Of a stretch of 64,000 bases of DNA, positions 1 to 8,954 are shown one piece after another. The position numbers were made by a program, and so were the translations under genes. Where the stretch lies: assembly GCF_017355875.1 (NCBI RefSeq), contig NZ_JAFEWC010000004.1, forward strand, positions 262,989-326,988, read 5' to 3'. Position 1 is the stretch's first letter, and each line of letters begins with the position of its first letter. Source of the stretch: Aridibaculum aurantiacum (lineage in GTDB: Bacteria; Bacteroidota; Bacteroidia; Chitinophagales; Chitinophagaceae). The notes under the pieces are model-generated. The model made no database searches. It was not told where the DNA came from and saw nothing but the letters and a program-made list of their open reading frames with translations.

Positions 1-2
1 TT

Positions 3-1379
3 GTTATTCCTATTGGTCAGAAGGACAAGTTCAATGCGAACACGACCAGGAACGACAGCCAGTTCCATAAGTTCATGAAAAACCCTGAGCTTGCTTTGTA
101 CATGGATGACTCGCAATTTGGAACTGCTGTTCCGGGATTGGCCCAATTGCGTATTCAAACAAATTCGCTTGGCCAGTTTGACTTTAGAAATGGCAAGAAA
201 GGATTGTTCCCATTGAAAGGATCTACAGCGGTACAGGGTACAGCACTTGACGATGCTGCTTTCGGTAATTTCCTTTTACCCGATAGCATGAGCCCAAGAG
301 CAGTAGATATTTTACCCATATTTACTACTGGCGTTCCTAACCTAAGGCCGTACCAACTAGCAACAGGAAAGCCAAGAGGTAATCCACTGGCTGAGGGTAA
401 GCCTTTCATCAACAACTTCCTTCCAACCTTTGGTGATATGCTACGCCTGAATATGGCGGTGCCTGCAACACCAAGGAACAGTCCTGACTTTAGCTCACTT
501 GGTTTAGTTAAAGCTGCTGTGTTAGGATTAACAGACAATCGTTTCAACCAGACCATGGCAATACAGAACATACCAAACATGGATGGTTTTCCTAATGGAA
601 GAAGATTAGAAGATGATGTAACTACCATTGAATTGCAGGCAGTAGGCGGCGTTGTACTTGCAGCCATCGGCTTATGGTATGACGACTACAATGTAAATGA
701 TCCTAATGCTAGCCCAGTTACTCCCCAGTTAGGAAGCACGTTAGCTTTTAATGCAGGCGTTACACAAAACGATACAACATTGAAAGCAGCCTTTCCTTTT
801 GTTCAGGGTCCATGGAGAGGTTTCGTAGGCGCATCGTACCAGGGTGACAATCCACTGCCGGTGAACTTTGTAAACTTTACTGCTGAGAAACAACAAGAAG
901 ATGTGATGCTACGCTGGCAGGTAAACAACGAGATAAACAATGAATACTACCACGTAGAACAAAGCCTGGATGGCAGGTCATACAAGCAGATAGGCAGAGT
1001 GAATGCAATGGCTGGAACAACCAACCAGTACTCTCACCTGCACACAAATCCTGCTCGCGATAAAGTAAATTACTACAGGCTGAAGCAAGTAGATAAAGAT
1101 GGCAGGTTCACATATTCTGCTATTCGTGCAATTAGGTTTAGCGGCAAAAACTTGCTTACTATTTCACCTAATCCTGCTACTGATGTTATAAGAGTTTTTG
1201 CATCGCAGAACAACATGAACATTCATATACTGGATGAAAATGGCAAACTGCTGATGTCGAGAAAACTAATGAACGGTTCGGTAGAAGTGAACTTAACAGG
1301 ATTGCCTCGCGGAGCTTATATGATAGTAGCCGAAAGCAACGGCGTAAGAATAGAAACTAGAAAGATCATAAAGCAATAA
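3..1379 (+). CDS. DUF4331 family protein with T9SS sorting domain (5' truncated)
   Basis: The reading frame is open to the left edge of the window, so only the last 458 residues are present and the true start lies outside. The first three quarters resemble DUF4331 proteins of Bacteroidota, with phrases such as PIGQKDKFNANTT and GDMLRLNMAVPATP. From about residue 300 a fibronectin-like segment follows, with VMLRWQVNNEINNEYYHVEQS and YYRLKQVDKDG. The last 75 residues form a type A C-terminal sorting domain (SPNPATD, LPRGAYMIV, ending KIIKQ). Such domains direct export through the type IX secretion system and anchoring at the cell surface. The biochemical role of DUF4331 is unknown. A strong terminator follows 30 bp after the stop. 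Family assignment is from recognition of the sequence, not from a search. Confidence 0.85.
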   Translation, partial: VIPIGQKDKFNANTTRNDSQFHKFMKNPELALYMDDSQFGTAVPGLAQLRIQTNSLGQFDFRNGKKGLFPLKGSTAVQGTALDDAAFGNFLLPDSMSPRAVDILPIFTTGVPNLRPYQLATGKPRGNPLAEGKPFINNFLPTFGDMLRLNMAVPATPRNSPDFSSLGLVKAAVLGLTDNRFNQTMAIQNIPNMDGFPNGRRLEDDVTTIELQAVGGVVLAAIGLWYDDYNVNDPNASPVTPQLGSTLAFNAGVTQNDTTLKAAFPFVQGPWRGFVGASYQGDNPLPVNFVNFTAEKQQEDVMLRWQVNNEINNEYYHVEQSLDGRSYKQIGRVNAMAGTTNQYSHLHTNPARDKVNYYRLKQVDKDGRFTYSAIRAIRFSGKNLLTISPNPATDVIRVFASQNNMNIHILDENGKLLMSRKLMNGSVEVNLTGLPRGAYMIVAESNGVRIETRKIIKQ

Positions 1380-1410
1380 GTTTTCTTTCAGAGTTGGGTA
1401 GTTGTTATAT

Positions 1411-1444
1411 ATAACCGGTCTGAAAATGACCGGTTATTTTTTTT
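1411..1444 (+). terminator. Intrinsic terminator after the DUF4331 gene
   Basis: Perfect 10-bp stem (ATAACCGGTC / GACCGGTTAT) with a 7-nt loop, followed by a run of eight T. Confidence 0.9.
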
Positions 1445-1516
1445 ATATAAAACCTTTTTCAAATTGAAAGCGTACATCAGGTGTTACAACCATCTGCTCA
1501 TACTAAAACCTTGTTT

Positions 1517-2737
1517 ATGCGTATAACATTACTCCTTCTATTTATTGTTGCTATCACTTTTATAGCATGTCAATCTTCGCCAGTAGTAACGGCGGGCACA
1601 TCAGAAACTGAAACTTCTATTCCTGCTCTTTTTGAAAGACAAGGTGAACTGGCCAAGGCTGTAGAATGGCCCAGGACTAAAGAAAAAGTTGCAGAGCTTA
1701 GGCAGAAGATAGCATCAGATCCTACCAACATAAAGCCGCGCCTGCAGATCGCAACTATCTATATCACTGAAGCGCGCATCACAGGTGAGCATCCTTACTA
1801 CTATCCGGCCATTGATAAAATATTGGACGATGTGATTGCGCTTGATGCCAATAGTTACGAGGCACTGGTGCTAAAGGCGTCAGTGAAATTGTCGCAGCAT
1901 AAGTTTAAAGAAGCATTGGCACTGGCTAACCGCGCCAAAGCCATCAACCCAAATGAAGCATATGTATATGGCATATTGGTCGACGCTAATGTGGAGCTTG
2001 GTAATTATGAAGAGGCCATTAATGCTTCTGATAAAATGCAGGCTTTGAAACCTTCTTTAGAATCTTATTCAAGAGCATCGTACCTGCGCGAGATTTTTGG
2101 CGATACAGAAGGCGCTATAGATGCTATGCGTTTGGCCAGCCAGGCAGGTTTGCCAGGTTCTGAGCCGCAGTGCTGGAGCATGAAAACACTGGCTGAATTA
2201 TACGTAAATGCCAACCAACTGGAAAAGGCTGAAGTGGAATATCAAAAGATTTTGGAGATGCGCCCAAGCTATGCATTTGCAACTGCAGGCCTTGCCAAAA
2301 TAGAAGAGAAGAAAAAGAATTACGACAAAGCGTTGCAGTTGCTTAATGAAGCTGCTGCCGTTATGCCTGAATATTCTTTTTACGAGCAAATGGGAGATAT
2401 ATACGTACTAAAAGGTGAAACAGGTAAAGCAGAAGCAAGCTATGCAAAAGTAAAAGAGATGCTGGAAGAGGATGCAGCTTCAGGTCACCTTGTAGACCTG
2501 GACCTTGCAAAGCTTTATGTAAAAATGAACAAGCTTGATCTTGCGAAAAAGCATGTGATGAATGAGTATGCACTGCGCCCAAACAATATAGATGTGAACA
2601 AAGAATTGGCTTGGATCGCTTTCAAGGAGAATGACCTGAAGAGATCTAAAGAGCTGATTAAAGTTGCCCGCCGCACAGGTTCTAAAGATCCTGAACTGGT
2701 TGCCAGGGCAGAGATGATCAACGGGTTGAGATCATAG
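1517..2737 (+). CDS. TPR-repeat lipoprotein
   Basis: About 406 residues. I chose the ATG at 1517 because it starts a clean lipoprotein signal peptide: MRIT, a hydrophobic stretch, then the lipobox TFIAC with the modified cysteine near residue 18. An in-frame GTG at 1481 would add 12 residues that do not fit a signal peptide. The mature protein is built of tetratricopeptide repeats through most of its length (for example ALANRAKAINPNEAYVYG and AEVEYQKILEMRPSYAFATAGLA). It is probably a periplasmic or outer-membrane-attached scaffold that binds partner proteins. The partner is unknown; the preceding T9SS cargo gene is a candidate by proximity, but a terminator lies between them. It is followed by its own terminator. 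Confidence 0.85.
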   Translation: MRITLLLLFIVAITFIACQSSPVVTAGTSETETSIPALFERQGELAKAVEWPRTKEKVAELRQKIASDPTNIKPRLQIATIYITEARITGEHPYYYPAIDKILDDVIALDANSYEALVLKASVKLSQHKFKEALALANRAKAINPNEAYVYGILVDANVELGNYEEAINASDKMQALKPSLESYSRASYLREIFGDTEGAIDAMRLASQAGLPGSEPQCWSMKTLAELYVNANQLEKAEVEYQKILEMRPSYAFATAGLAKIEEKKKNYDKALQLLNEAAAVMPEYSFYEQMGDIYVLKGETGKAEASYAKVKEMLEEDAASGHLVDLDLAKLYVKMNKLDLAKKHVMNEYALRPNNIDVNKELAWIAFKENDLKRSKELIKVARRTGSKDPELVARAEMINGLRS

Positions 2738-2778
2738 TTACGCAGATAAATTTTTCGATTTTCTCACTGTTAAGTTTC

Positions 2779-2811
2779 ATTCCTTGCCGTTTTCGGCAGG
2801 GAATTTTTTTT
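2779..2811 (+). terminator. Intrinsic terminator after the TPR gene
   Basis: Stem ATTCCTTGCCG / CGGCAGGGAAT (one G-T pair), TTTT loop, then eight T. Confidence 0.88.
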
Positions 2812-3009
2812 GAGCAACATTCCAGTGTTGAAGCCAATTCAATCAATATCTATTCATTAGTTATTGTCAACAACACCTTCACCCATTCATCATAAACTAT
2901 CCTTAAAAACTACCATACTGGCTTCAAGTGCTAATGCCAGGTGACACTTATCAGCATTTTCATTTTTAAAACACCTATTTTTATTTTCTGAATCAATGCT
3001 TGCCTCCCG

Positions 3010-4044
3010 ATGAAGTTTGAAGCAGTTACAATTAAAGACATAGCAAGAGAATTAGGGTTATCAACTTCCACCGTTTCAAGAGCATTGCGCGATAGCTACG
3101 AGATAAGCAACGAAACAAAAAAGGTAGTGCTGGAATGTGCGGAGCGGTTAGATTACCGGCCTAATCCTATTGCATTAAGTTTAAAGGAAAAACGTAGCCG
3201 TTCTATTGGTGTTATAGTTTGCGAAATAAATAATTCCTTTTTCTCGCAAGCCATCAATGGTATAGAGTCTATTGCCTATAGCAAAGGCTACAACGTTATT
3301 ATTTCTCAAAGCCATGAATCGTATATACGCGAAGTAAGTGATCTTAATTACCTCGCTTCCCGTTCTATTGATGGATTATTGATATCTGTTTCGGCTGAGA
3401 CCAACAGCATGGAACACCTGCAAAAACTTCATACACGTGGTTTACCAATTGTTTTCTTCGATCGCATCAATGAAGAGCTAAACACGCACAAGGTCATCAT
3501 CGACAATTTTAAAGCTGCTTACAAAGCCACCGAACACCTGGTACAACAAGGGTTCAGGCAAATAGCCTGCGTGGTCAATTCAGCACATCTTAGCATTGCA
3601 CAGGATAGGATAGAAGGATATAAAAAAGCACTTGCAGATAATGGACTACAGGTAAATCCTGAACACCTGCATTGCTGTAGTCCTGCGGCTGATCTTCACC
3701 TGGAGGTAGAAAAAGGGGTAAACAAATTTTTGGAACTGCAACAGAAGCCCGATGCCATTGTTGGTCTTAGTGATAAAATAACCGTGGGTGCTTTAAAAGT
3801 TTTGCAGACTAAAAAGATCAGGATACCAGAGGAGATGGGCCTGGTAGGTTTCTCAAATTCTGATCTAACTGAATTGCTCAACCCGTCGCTTACCATCATC
3901 CGCCAGCCGGCTTTTGAAATGGGTGAAGTAGCTACCGACCTGCTGCTTCAACTGATAGAGAGCAAACGGCCTACAAAAGATTTCAACCGCCAGGTGCTGG
4001 AGACAGAACTGATCATCCGCGACTCTACACGCAGGAAAAGCTAG
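3010..4044 (+). CDS. LacI-family transcriptional regulator
   Basis: 344 residues, the usual LacI length. The N-terminal helix-turn-helix is clear (TIKDIARELGLSTSTVSRAL, residues about 7-26), with the hinge helix near residue 55 (YRPNPIALSLKEKRS). A periplasmic-binding-protein-like sensor domain follows from about residue 63 (SIGVIVCEINNSFF; VGFSNSDLTELLNPSLTIIRQP). It should bind a palindromic operator with a central CG and release it, or bind it more tightly, on sensing a sugar or sugar derivative. The downstream convergent oxidoreductase may be a target. An 18-bp CG-centred palindrome upstream of susC at 40230-40247 is the only obvious LacI-type operator I noticed, but linking it to this regulator is inference. 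The ligand is unknown. Confidence 0.93.
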   Translation: MKFEAVTIKDIARELGLSTSTVSRALRDSYEISNETKKVVLECAERLDYRPNPIALSLKEKRSRSIGVIVCEINNSFFSQAINGIESIAYSKGYNVIISQSHESYIREVSDLNYLASRSIDGLLISVSAETNSMEHLQKLHTRGLPIVFFDRINEELNTHKVIIDNFKAAYKATEHLVQQGFRQIACVVNSAHLSIAQDRIEGYKKALADNGLQVNPEHLHCCSPAADLHLEVEKGVNKFLELQQKPDAIVGLSDKITVGALKVLQTKKIRIPEEMGLVGFSNSDLTELLNPSLTIIRQPAFEMGEVATDLLLQLIESKRPTKDFNRQVLETELIIRDSTRRKS

Positions 4045-4057
4045 AGCGAGCTTTTCC
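4034..4057. terminator. Hairpin between convergent genes
   Basis: Perfect 9-bp stem GGAAAAGCT / AGCTTTTCC with a 6-nt loop, overlapping the stop codon of the LacI gene. T-tracts are weak on both sides, so it is a possible bidirectional terminator. Confidence 0.5.
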
Positions 4058-4073
4058 AATTTGAATTAACAAA

Positions 4074-5120
4074 CTAAAGCGTGATCACTCTTCTTTCGTT
4101 GCTGCTTTTGAAGGCCGCTTCAATGATGGCTATTACATTTTTCCCCTCTTCGGCAGATACAGGTACAGGTGCATCATTCCTGATTGCTTCAAAGATTTTA
4201 TCGTAGAACAAGGTATAGTTGCCAGTGAGCGTTTCCACTTGTTGCAGTGTTTCTTTACCGTCGGCTATTGTATTTAGTATGCCTTTAGCTGATGCAGGCT
4301 CTGCTCCCCAACCTTCCGGTCCTTTGTACAAGCCGGCTTGCAAATTGGCTTCCTGCACATCTGCTCTTTCTTTTAAGAAACTACCCAATGTACCATGAAC
4401 AATGAAAGAAGGCACAGGATGCTTTACCTGGTAACCACCTTTCAATCGTACGCGCTTACCCGGGTAATACAGCAGTATCTCAAAATAATCATCCACTTTA
4501 GAAATGGGCCGCATGATGAATATATCAGCAAACACAGCTTCAGGCATACCAAACAAGTAAAGTGCCTGGTCAATAATGTGCGAACCAAGATCGTATACAA
4601 TACCCGTAGCATCGCCTGGCGTTTCTTTGTGTTGTTTTGGACTTATTTCTTGCTTAAACCTGTCGAAGTGGAATTCTGCTTCCACTACATCACCAATACG
4701 TTTCTCTTCTATGATTTTTTTTACAGTCAAAAAATCACTGTCGTACCGCCTGTTGTGGTACACAGCTAATTTTTTACCGTTGGCAAATGCTAGCTCATTA
4801 ATTTCATTTGCTTGTGCTACAGTAGCTACAAATGGTTTTTCCACCACCACATGTTTGTTAGCCTGCAGTGCCTTTTTTGTGTACTCGTAGTGGCTGCTGT
4901 TTGGCGTATTTACCACTACCAGTTCTATGGCTTCGTCTGCCAGCATATCCTCCAGCGAAGTATAGCGAGTAATACCAAGATAATCCAGCCGCGCATTATC
5001 AGCACTACGTTCATAAACACCATGAAGTTGGAACCCCTGGTGGTAGTGCAGTAGCGGTGCGTGAAATACTTTTCCTGACATGCCGTAGGAGCAAAGTGCG
5101 GTGATAATAGGTGATTGCAT
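4074..5120 (-). CDS. Gfo/Idh/MocA family NAD(P)-dependent oxidoreductase
   Basis: 348 residues, full length for the family. The N-terminus is a Rossmann fold (ITALCSYGMSGKVFHAPLL, where the usual GxGxxG is shifted to YGMSGKVF, as in YdgJ/YhhX-like members). The family motif EKP appears in HVVVEKPFV near residue 95, and a conserved DLGSHIIDQAL near residue 175 carries the likely catalytic or substrate-contact histidine. It probably oxidises or reduces a sugar or cyclitol in the cytoplasm. It is convergent with the LacI-type regulator with only 29 bp between stops, and divergent from the OB-fold gene. The substrate cannot be read from the sequence. Confidence 0.9.
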   Translation of the reverse strand: MQSPIITALCSYGMSGKVFHAPLLHYHQGFQLHGVYERSADNARLDYLGITRYTSLEDMLADEAIELVVVNTPNSSHYEYTKKALQANKHVVVEKPFVATVAQANEINELAFANGKKLAVYHNRRYDSDFLTVKKIIEEKRIGDVVEAEFHFDRFKQEISPKQHKETPGDATGIVYDLGSHIIDQALYLFGMPEAVFADIFIMRPISKVDDYFEILLYYPGKRVRLKGGYQVKHPVPSFIVHGTLGSFLKERADVQEANLQAGLYKGPEGWGAEPASAKGILNTIADGKETLQQVETLTGNYTLFYDKIFEAIRNDAPVPVSAEEGKNVIAIIEAAFKSSNERRVITL

Positions 5121-5184
5121 AATGCGTAAATAATGAGTAGCTGCGAAGGTCAGTGGTTTCTTTTGAAAAATTTACATGTTCTTG

Positions 5185-5217
5185 TTTGCTTTCACATTAG
5201 AAATTGTTCTACGTTTA
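5185..5217 (+). promoter_or_regulatory. Candidate Bacteroidota promoter of the OB-fold gene
   Basis: TTTG at 5185, 21-nt spacer, TACGTTTA at 5210-5217 (consensus TAnnTTTG, last base differs), 18 nt before the ATG. Confidence 0.45.
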
Positions 5218-5235
5218 CCGCAAAACATACGGTTG

Positions 5236-5595
5236 ATGAAAGCATTAGTGTTGGCAGTGGTTTGTTTATTTTCTATTCCTGCCTTTTCGCAAAAAACAAT
5301 TGCACCAGAGGAAGTAGCAAAGCACATAGGAGATACAGTAAGAGTTTGTGGTAAGATCTATTCAGCGCGATATCTTGAAACATCTAACAAGCAGCCTACG
5401 TTGCTCAATATGGGAGATAAATTTCCAAAGCAACATCTTACAGTAGTTATTTATGGCGAAGACAGGGTGAAGTTTGGTTATAAGCCAGAAGGAACCTTAA
5501 TAGATAAAAATATCTGTGTGATTGGTAAAGTAGAAATGTACCGCGACAAGCCCCAGATTGTTGTCACAGATCCTTTCCTGATCAAGTTGCAATAG
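5236..5595 (+). CDS. Small secreted OB-fold-like protein
   Basis: 119 residues from the ATG at 5236. This start gives a standard signal peptide (MKALVLAVVCLF, cleavage after AFS-Q), whereas an upstream in-frame start at 5176 adds an uncharacteristic leader. The mature part (EEVAKHIGDTVRVCGKIYSAR, then LTVVIYGEDRVKF and KNICVIGKVEMYRDKPQIVV) follows the pattern of OB-fold beta barrels of the tRNA_anti/nucleic-acid-binding-like type found in many Bacteroidota exported proteins. The function is unknown; such proteins have been annotated as putative DNA-binding, but an exported location makes other ligands possible. It is monocistronic, with a promoter-like sequence before it and an intrinsic terminator after it. 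Confidence 0.8.
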   Translation: MKALVLAVVCLFSIPAFSQKTIAPEEVAKHIGDTVRVCGKIYSARYLETSNKQPTLLNMGDKFPKQHLTVVIYGEDRVKFGYKPEGTLIDKNICVIGKVEMYRDKPQIVVTDPFLIKLQ

Positions 5596-5616
5596 ATTAT
5601 ATAGAAACACATTTAG

Positions 5617-5646
5617 AAAAGCATGTTCACCAGGACATGCTTTTTT
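5617..5646 (+). terminator. Intrinsic terminator after the OB-fold gene
   Basis: Stem AAAAGCATGT / ACATGCTTTT with an 8-nt loop, followed by T residues. Confidence 0.85.
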
Positions 5647-5678
5647 GTTAGTAGTAAATGCCGATTGGTAAAAACTAC

Positions 5679-5705
5679 GAAGCCTTTGATACTATCAAAG
5701 GCTTC
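5679..5705 (-). terminator. Hairpin terminator of the small minus-strand gene
   Basis: Perfect 12-bp stem GAAGCCTTTGAT / ATCAAAGGCTTC with a 3-nt loop. On the minus strand it is followed by GTAGTTTTT. It lies 27 bp beyond the stop of the 69-residue gene. Confidence 0.6.
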
Positions 5706-5731
5706 ATTAGGAGGGTTATTGAAACTAAAGG

Positions 5732-5941
5732 TTAGTTGAACGAAAGTAAGTATTCAAGCTGAAGCTCGTTGATCGAAAGCTTCTTTTTTGTTACAAGTAT
5801 CATTCGATTGATAGCACGCAATTCATAACGTGTGTAGCAAAAAACTTCTTCATTACATACATCTGCCAGCAAACTTACCTGTGGTAGATCGAGCAATGGT
5901 AGCATCTGTTTCACTTCGGCAACTGAGTAAGTAGGTGTCAT
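5732..5941 (-). CDS. Small hypothetical protein, 69 residues
   Basis: I do not recognise this protein. It begins MTPTYSVAEVKQMLPLLDLP and has an amphipathic, mostly helical look, with two cysteines (DVCNEEVFC) and a basic patch (VTKKKLS) before a leucine-rich end. No signal peptide or membrane segment is visible, so a cytoplasmic location is likely. Support for a real gene comes from its balanced composition and from the perfect 12-bp hairpin with a T-tract just downstream on the same strand. It is divergent from the NA37 gene. No Shine-Dalgarno sequence is seen, which is normal in this phylum. Confidence 0.55.
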   Translation of the reverse strand: MTPTYSVAEVKQMLPLLDLPQVSLLADVCNEEVFCYTRYELRAINRMILVTKKKLSINELQLEYLLSFN

Positions 5942-6242
5942 AAACTACAGTTTTCAGGAGGTGGTTAAAACGTTTCGTACCATAAAGCTAACGAGCAAAG
6001 ACTGCAAAAAAATCTTAAAGCCGAAGGTTTAATTCGATATTAATTTCGATAAGTATTTACCAGCAAAACCGGCAGCCGTATCAGGATTAATGCTTATATT
6101 TTAGCTGCAGGCATACAGGAAGGAGCAGGTTTTTTTGAACTCGCATAATTGTATATGTATTAAAATTTATAGATGAACGGCCGCATCCTGAACAGCAGTT
6201 TGCATCGTAGGTTATTCCTTCTCCTCCCCCTACATTTGCCGC
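5942..6242. other. Divergent intergenic region before the NA37 gene
   Basis: About 300 bp without a gene. It is AT-rich, with a short direct repeat TTCGATA around 6032-6050. A good -7 box, TACATTTG, lies at 6231-6238, only 4 nt before the NA37 start codon, with no matching -33 TTTG at the usual spacing. If used, transcription would begin at or next to the ATG. Confidence 0.4.
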
Positions 6243-7289
6243 ATGACAGGTATAGATAGTGTACAGCTGGCAAGTGTTATTGTACATAAAGTAGGTAATC
6301 CCACACGCGGCGAAGAATTGAAACTTTCCGAGAACGCACTCACCCTAAACGATGAAATAGTAACCAAACTTTTAGCCCGTTACTTCCTGGCTCCTTTCAA
6401 CGAGAACGAACACTACCAGTTTACGCACCTGAGCGACCTGGCGCTGAACGAAGTCTACAACTATGTTACCCGCTTGTTTGAAGATCCAAAATCTTTTGTG
6501 GCTACTTCTGCCTTGCTGGCGCAATTCCTCTATAGCAAAAGCACGCATGCACGAGTGAAGGAAGGAGAACTATACGTGGCTATGTTTGATAATGTACCGC
6601 TTGGTTCAGAATACAAACAAGCAGTAGGAATATTTAAATCCGAGACTAAAGAAACCTTTCTGAAAGTGTTCCCACATGGGCAGAGCCTGGAGGTAATTCA
6701 CGAGGAAGGTATCAATATAAACAAGCTCGACAAAGGCTGTCTTATTTATAGGAACAACCAGGCCGATGGCTATACGGTATGTGTGGTGGACAACACAAAT
6801 AAGCAGAACGATACACAGTATTGGATCACTGATTTTTTGCAAGTACAGCCATATACCGATAGCTACCACAATACGGATAAATACCTGGGCATGTGCAAAC
6901 TGTTTATATCAAACGAATATGCTGATAAGTTTGAGGTATCCAAAAGCGACCAGATCGATATGATGAACCGGTCAATGGAGTACTTTAAAACCAAAGAGCA
7001 GTTCAGCCTGCAGGAGTTTACCGAAGAGGTGATACATCACCCGGAGGTGGTAGATACATTTATAGAATACAAAAGAAACTTCGAGGCCAGCCGCAACTAC
7101 GAAATAGAAGATGAATTCGACATACATCTATCTGCAGTAAAAAAGCAGGCAAAGGTTTTCAAAAGCATCCTGAAGCTGGATAAGAACTTCAGCATTTATA
7201 TACATGGCAGGAAAGACCTGATAGAAAGAGGCTTTGATGATGAGACCGGCAGAAAATTCTACAAGATTTATTATGAAGAAGAAGCATAG
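6243..7289 (+). CDS. Nucleoid-associated protein, NA37/YejK family
   Basis: 348 residues, the usual length of the NA37 (PF04245) family. Recognisable features are the N-terminal SVQLASVIVHKVGNP, the central LYVAMFDNVPLG and KETFLKVFPHGQ, and the C-terminal half with YWITDFLQVQPYTDSYHNT and FSIYIHGRKDLIERGFD. The E. coli homologue YejK (NdpA) is found on the nucleoid, but its precise activity is not settled. The protein has no signal peptide. The gene is alone in its transcription unit and convergent with the M23 peptidase gene, with only 8 bp between stops. A -7 promoter box ends 4 nt before the ATG, which raises the possibility of a leaderless mRNA. Confidence 0.88.
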   Translation: MTGIDSVQLASVIVHKVGNPTRGEELKLSENALTLNDEIVTKLLARYFLAPFNENEHYQFTHLSDLALNEVYNYVTRLFEDPKSFVATSALLAQFLYSKSTHARVKEGELYVAMFDNVPLGSEYKQAVGIFKSETKETFLKVFPHGQSLEVIHEEGININKLDKGCLIYRNNQADGYTVCVVDNTNKQNDTQYWITDFLQVQPYTDSYHNTDKYLGMCKLFISNEYADKFEVSKSDQIDMMNRSMEYFKTKEQFSLQEFTEEVIHHPEVVDTFIEYKRNFEASRNYEIEDEFDIHLSAVKKQAKVFKSILKLDKNFSIYIHGRKDLIERGFDDETGRKFYKIYYEEEA

Positions 7290-7297
7290 CAGCTCAC

Positions 7298-8626
7298 TTA
7301 AAGAACCTGTTTCGGCATCCAGCCCGCTACATCTTTGGTGCTCACATAGTAGAAATTATTGAACGACGCCAATACATTTACTGCTTCACCGGCACTTACT
7401 ATTGCTTTTTGTGGTGCTTCTGCAGATGGAGCGTCCAGAAGTGGATGTGCTTTAGATATAGTTGTTTTGCGTATTGGCTTATCTATATCTGCTACCATGC
7501 TACTGGCAATATAGCCGGAGGTGCCGTCTGGTAAAGTAGCCCTGAATTTATTTTCTGCGGCAGCCTCTACAACCAATACAGTATTAGCATCAAGCGAAAT
7601 GGTTTTGCCGCTACCATCTGCATTAGCAGTTAGGCTGGTGCTGCGGGTGGTCTTCACTTTCTTAGCCAGGTGCTGTAGCGGTGCAGTAACACGTGGGGCT
7701 TCTTTGGTATTCTTATTTACAAAAGGCAAAGGATCAACAGCGCCACCAGCGGCATAAATGCCAAAATGCAAATGCGGTGATGTGGTTTTAGCATTGCCTG
7801 TATTACCCATCAGACCTATTACGTCGCCGGCTTTTACCCTCTGTCCCGGCTGTACCAGTTGTTCGTCCAGGTGTGCGTAGTACAGGGTATAATCCCTGTT
7901 TAGCGGGCGCAGCCAAACAACCTTTCCTCCCAGGTTGTTCTCATTTACGGCTCCTATCACCCCATCGGCTGCGGCTACCAGTGGTGTACGTCTCGCAGCA
8001 AAGATGTCAATGCCTTCATGTCTTCTTGCGCCGCCATCGCGGTTGGCTCCCCAAAAGCTACCAATATTGCTTTTAGCATCGGGCGAAACCGGGAAAGCAA
8101 GCGAAGGTGCTGTGGTAATAGATAAAGTGTATTCGCCACCTTTCAGTAGTTCGGGCTGCAGCCTTACCAGGTAAGTTCCTTCCTGCTTTACTTCGTATTC
8201 CAGGGTAGCATCCGTGGTATCAGCAGAAGATAAAAGCTTTGGAGAGGTATTGCTGGCACTGCCCGGCTGCCAAAGGTCCACGTAGATCATGAAGCCGGTG
8301 GTCGGTTTTTTTGACAAGTTGATATTGATCTTTTCACCGCGCTTTGCAGCAAAGCGAACGCCTGCAGCCCGTGGCTGATCTGCTGAAAAATATCCTGTTT
8401 CCCGGTAAGGCAGTTTTACCTGTACAGGGTTTACCAAGCTGCGCTCTGCCGCCTGGAACCATTGTTTTCCTAATGCGGTTTCATGAAGACCGGCACTTTT
8501 TAGTTTATCTCCATAGGCCTCGTGCGGGCTCTTTTTGCCAAAAATGCCCGATGGTCCCGATGTGGTACAAGAGGAAAAACTAATAACTATTAATGCAATA
8601 ACTGCTGGAAAAATCCTGTAACTCAT
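7298..8626 (-). CDS. M23-family metallopeptidase lipoprotein with SH3-like C-terminus
   Basis: 442 residues from the ATG at 8626, chosen because it opens a lipoprotein signal (MSYRIFPAV, then lipobox SFSSC, Cys20). An in-frame start 33 bp upstream would spoil the signal. The zinc-peptidase domain lies at about residues 185-305 with the ligands of the M23 motifs: H203 and D207 in HEGID, and H285/H287 in HLHF. A jelly-roll-like region precedes it (residues 75-175), and an SH3b-type region follows from about residue 325, with basic Ala/Thr-rich turns. It should cut peptidoglycan cross-bridges in the periplasm during wall remodelling or division. All catalytic residues are present. It is divergent from the efflux operon. 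Confidence 0.92.
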   Translation of the reverse strand: MSYRIFPAVIALIVISFSSCTTSGPSGIFGKKSPHEAYGDKLKSAGLHETALGKQWFQAAERSLVNPVQVKLPYRETGYFSADQPRAAGVRFAAKRGEKININLSKKPTTGFMIYVDLWQPGSASNTSPKLLSSADTTDATLEYEVKQEGTYLVRLQPELLKGGEYTLSITTAPSLAFPVSPDAKSNIGSFWGANRDGGARRHEGIDIFAARRTPLVAAADGVIGAVNENNLGGKVVWLRPLNRDYTLYYAHLDEQLVQPGQRVKAGDVIGLMGNTGNAKTTSPHLHFGIYAAGGAVDPLPFVNKNTKEAPRVTAPLQHLAKKVKTTRSTSLTANADGSGKTISLDANTVLVVEAAAENKFRATLPDGTSGYIASSMVADIDKPIRKTTISKAHPLLDAPSAEAPQKAIVSAGEAVNVLASFNNFYYVSTKDVAGWMPKQVL

Positions 8627-8769
8627 GTACGCATGGTGACAAATGTTACGCCAGTACAAGCAAACGATTATCTAATAAGTCCTTCCTCCTTTCATGGCTT
8701 TTTTGATGAATTGATAAACAAAAAATTATATTGTAGATTTTTCACCACTATTAACCATTGCATAAGAGT

Positions 8770-8922
8770 ATGAAGCTGAACAAGCTAGTAGCTTTTACTG
8801 CTGTTGCTGTTGTTTCATCCATTGGTATACCTATTTTACCACTTGTAGGTGCAGCGGCCGATTTTAACGCTTTTGCATATTCAATGTTTCAACAACCAAC
8901 TGCTATATGTCTTTATCTTTGA
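8770..8922 (+). CDS. Possible 50-residue secreted peptide
   Basis: An ATG at 8770 opens a 50-codon frame starting MKLNKLVAFTAVAVVSS, with the shape of a signal peptide: two lysines, a hydrophobic core and a possible cleavage site after VGAAA. The mature part would be only about 20 residues (DFNAFAYSMFQQ onward). Its stop codon lies within the -7 box TATCTTTG proposed for the efflux operon. It may be a real small exported peptide, a leader for the operon, or a chance frame; no homologue comes to mind. Confidence 0.35.
   Translation: MKLNKLVAFTAVAVVSSIGIPILPLVGAAADFNAFAYSMFQQPTAICLYL
8914..8921 (+). promoter_or_regulatory. Candidate -7 box for the RND efflux operon
   Basis: TATCTTTG matches TAnnTTTG, 33 nt before the adaptor ATG. 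A clear -33 element at about 19 nt upstream is not visible. Confidence 0.4.
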
Positions 8923-8954
8923 CATTCCCCAGAAAATCTAAAGCATACCAACTA

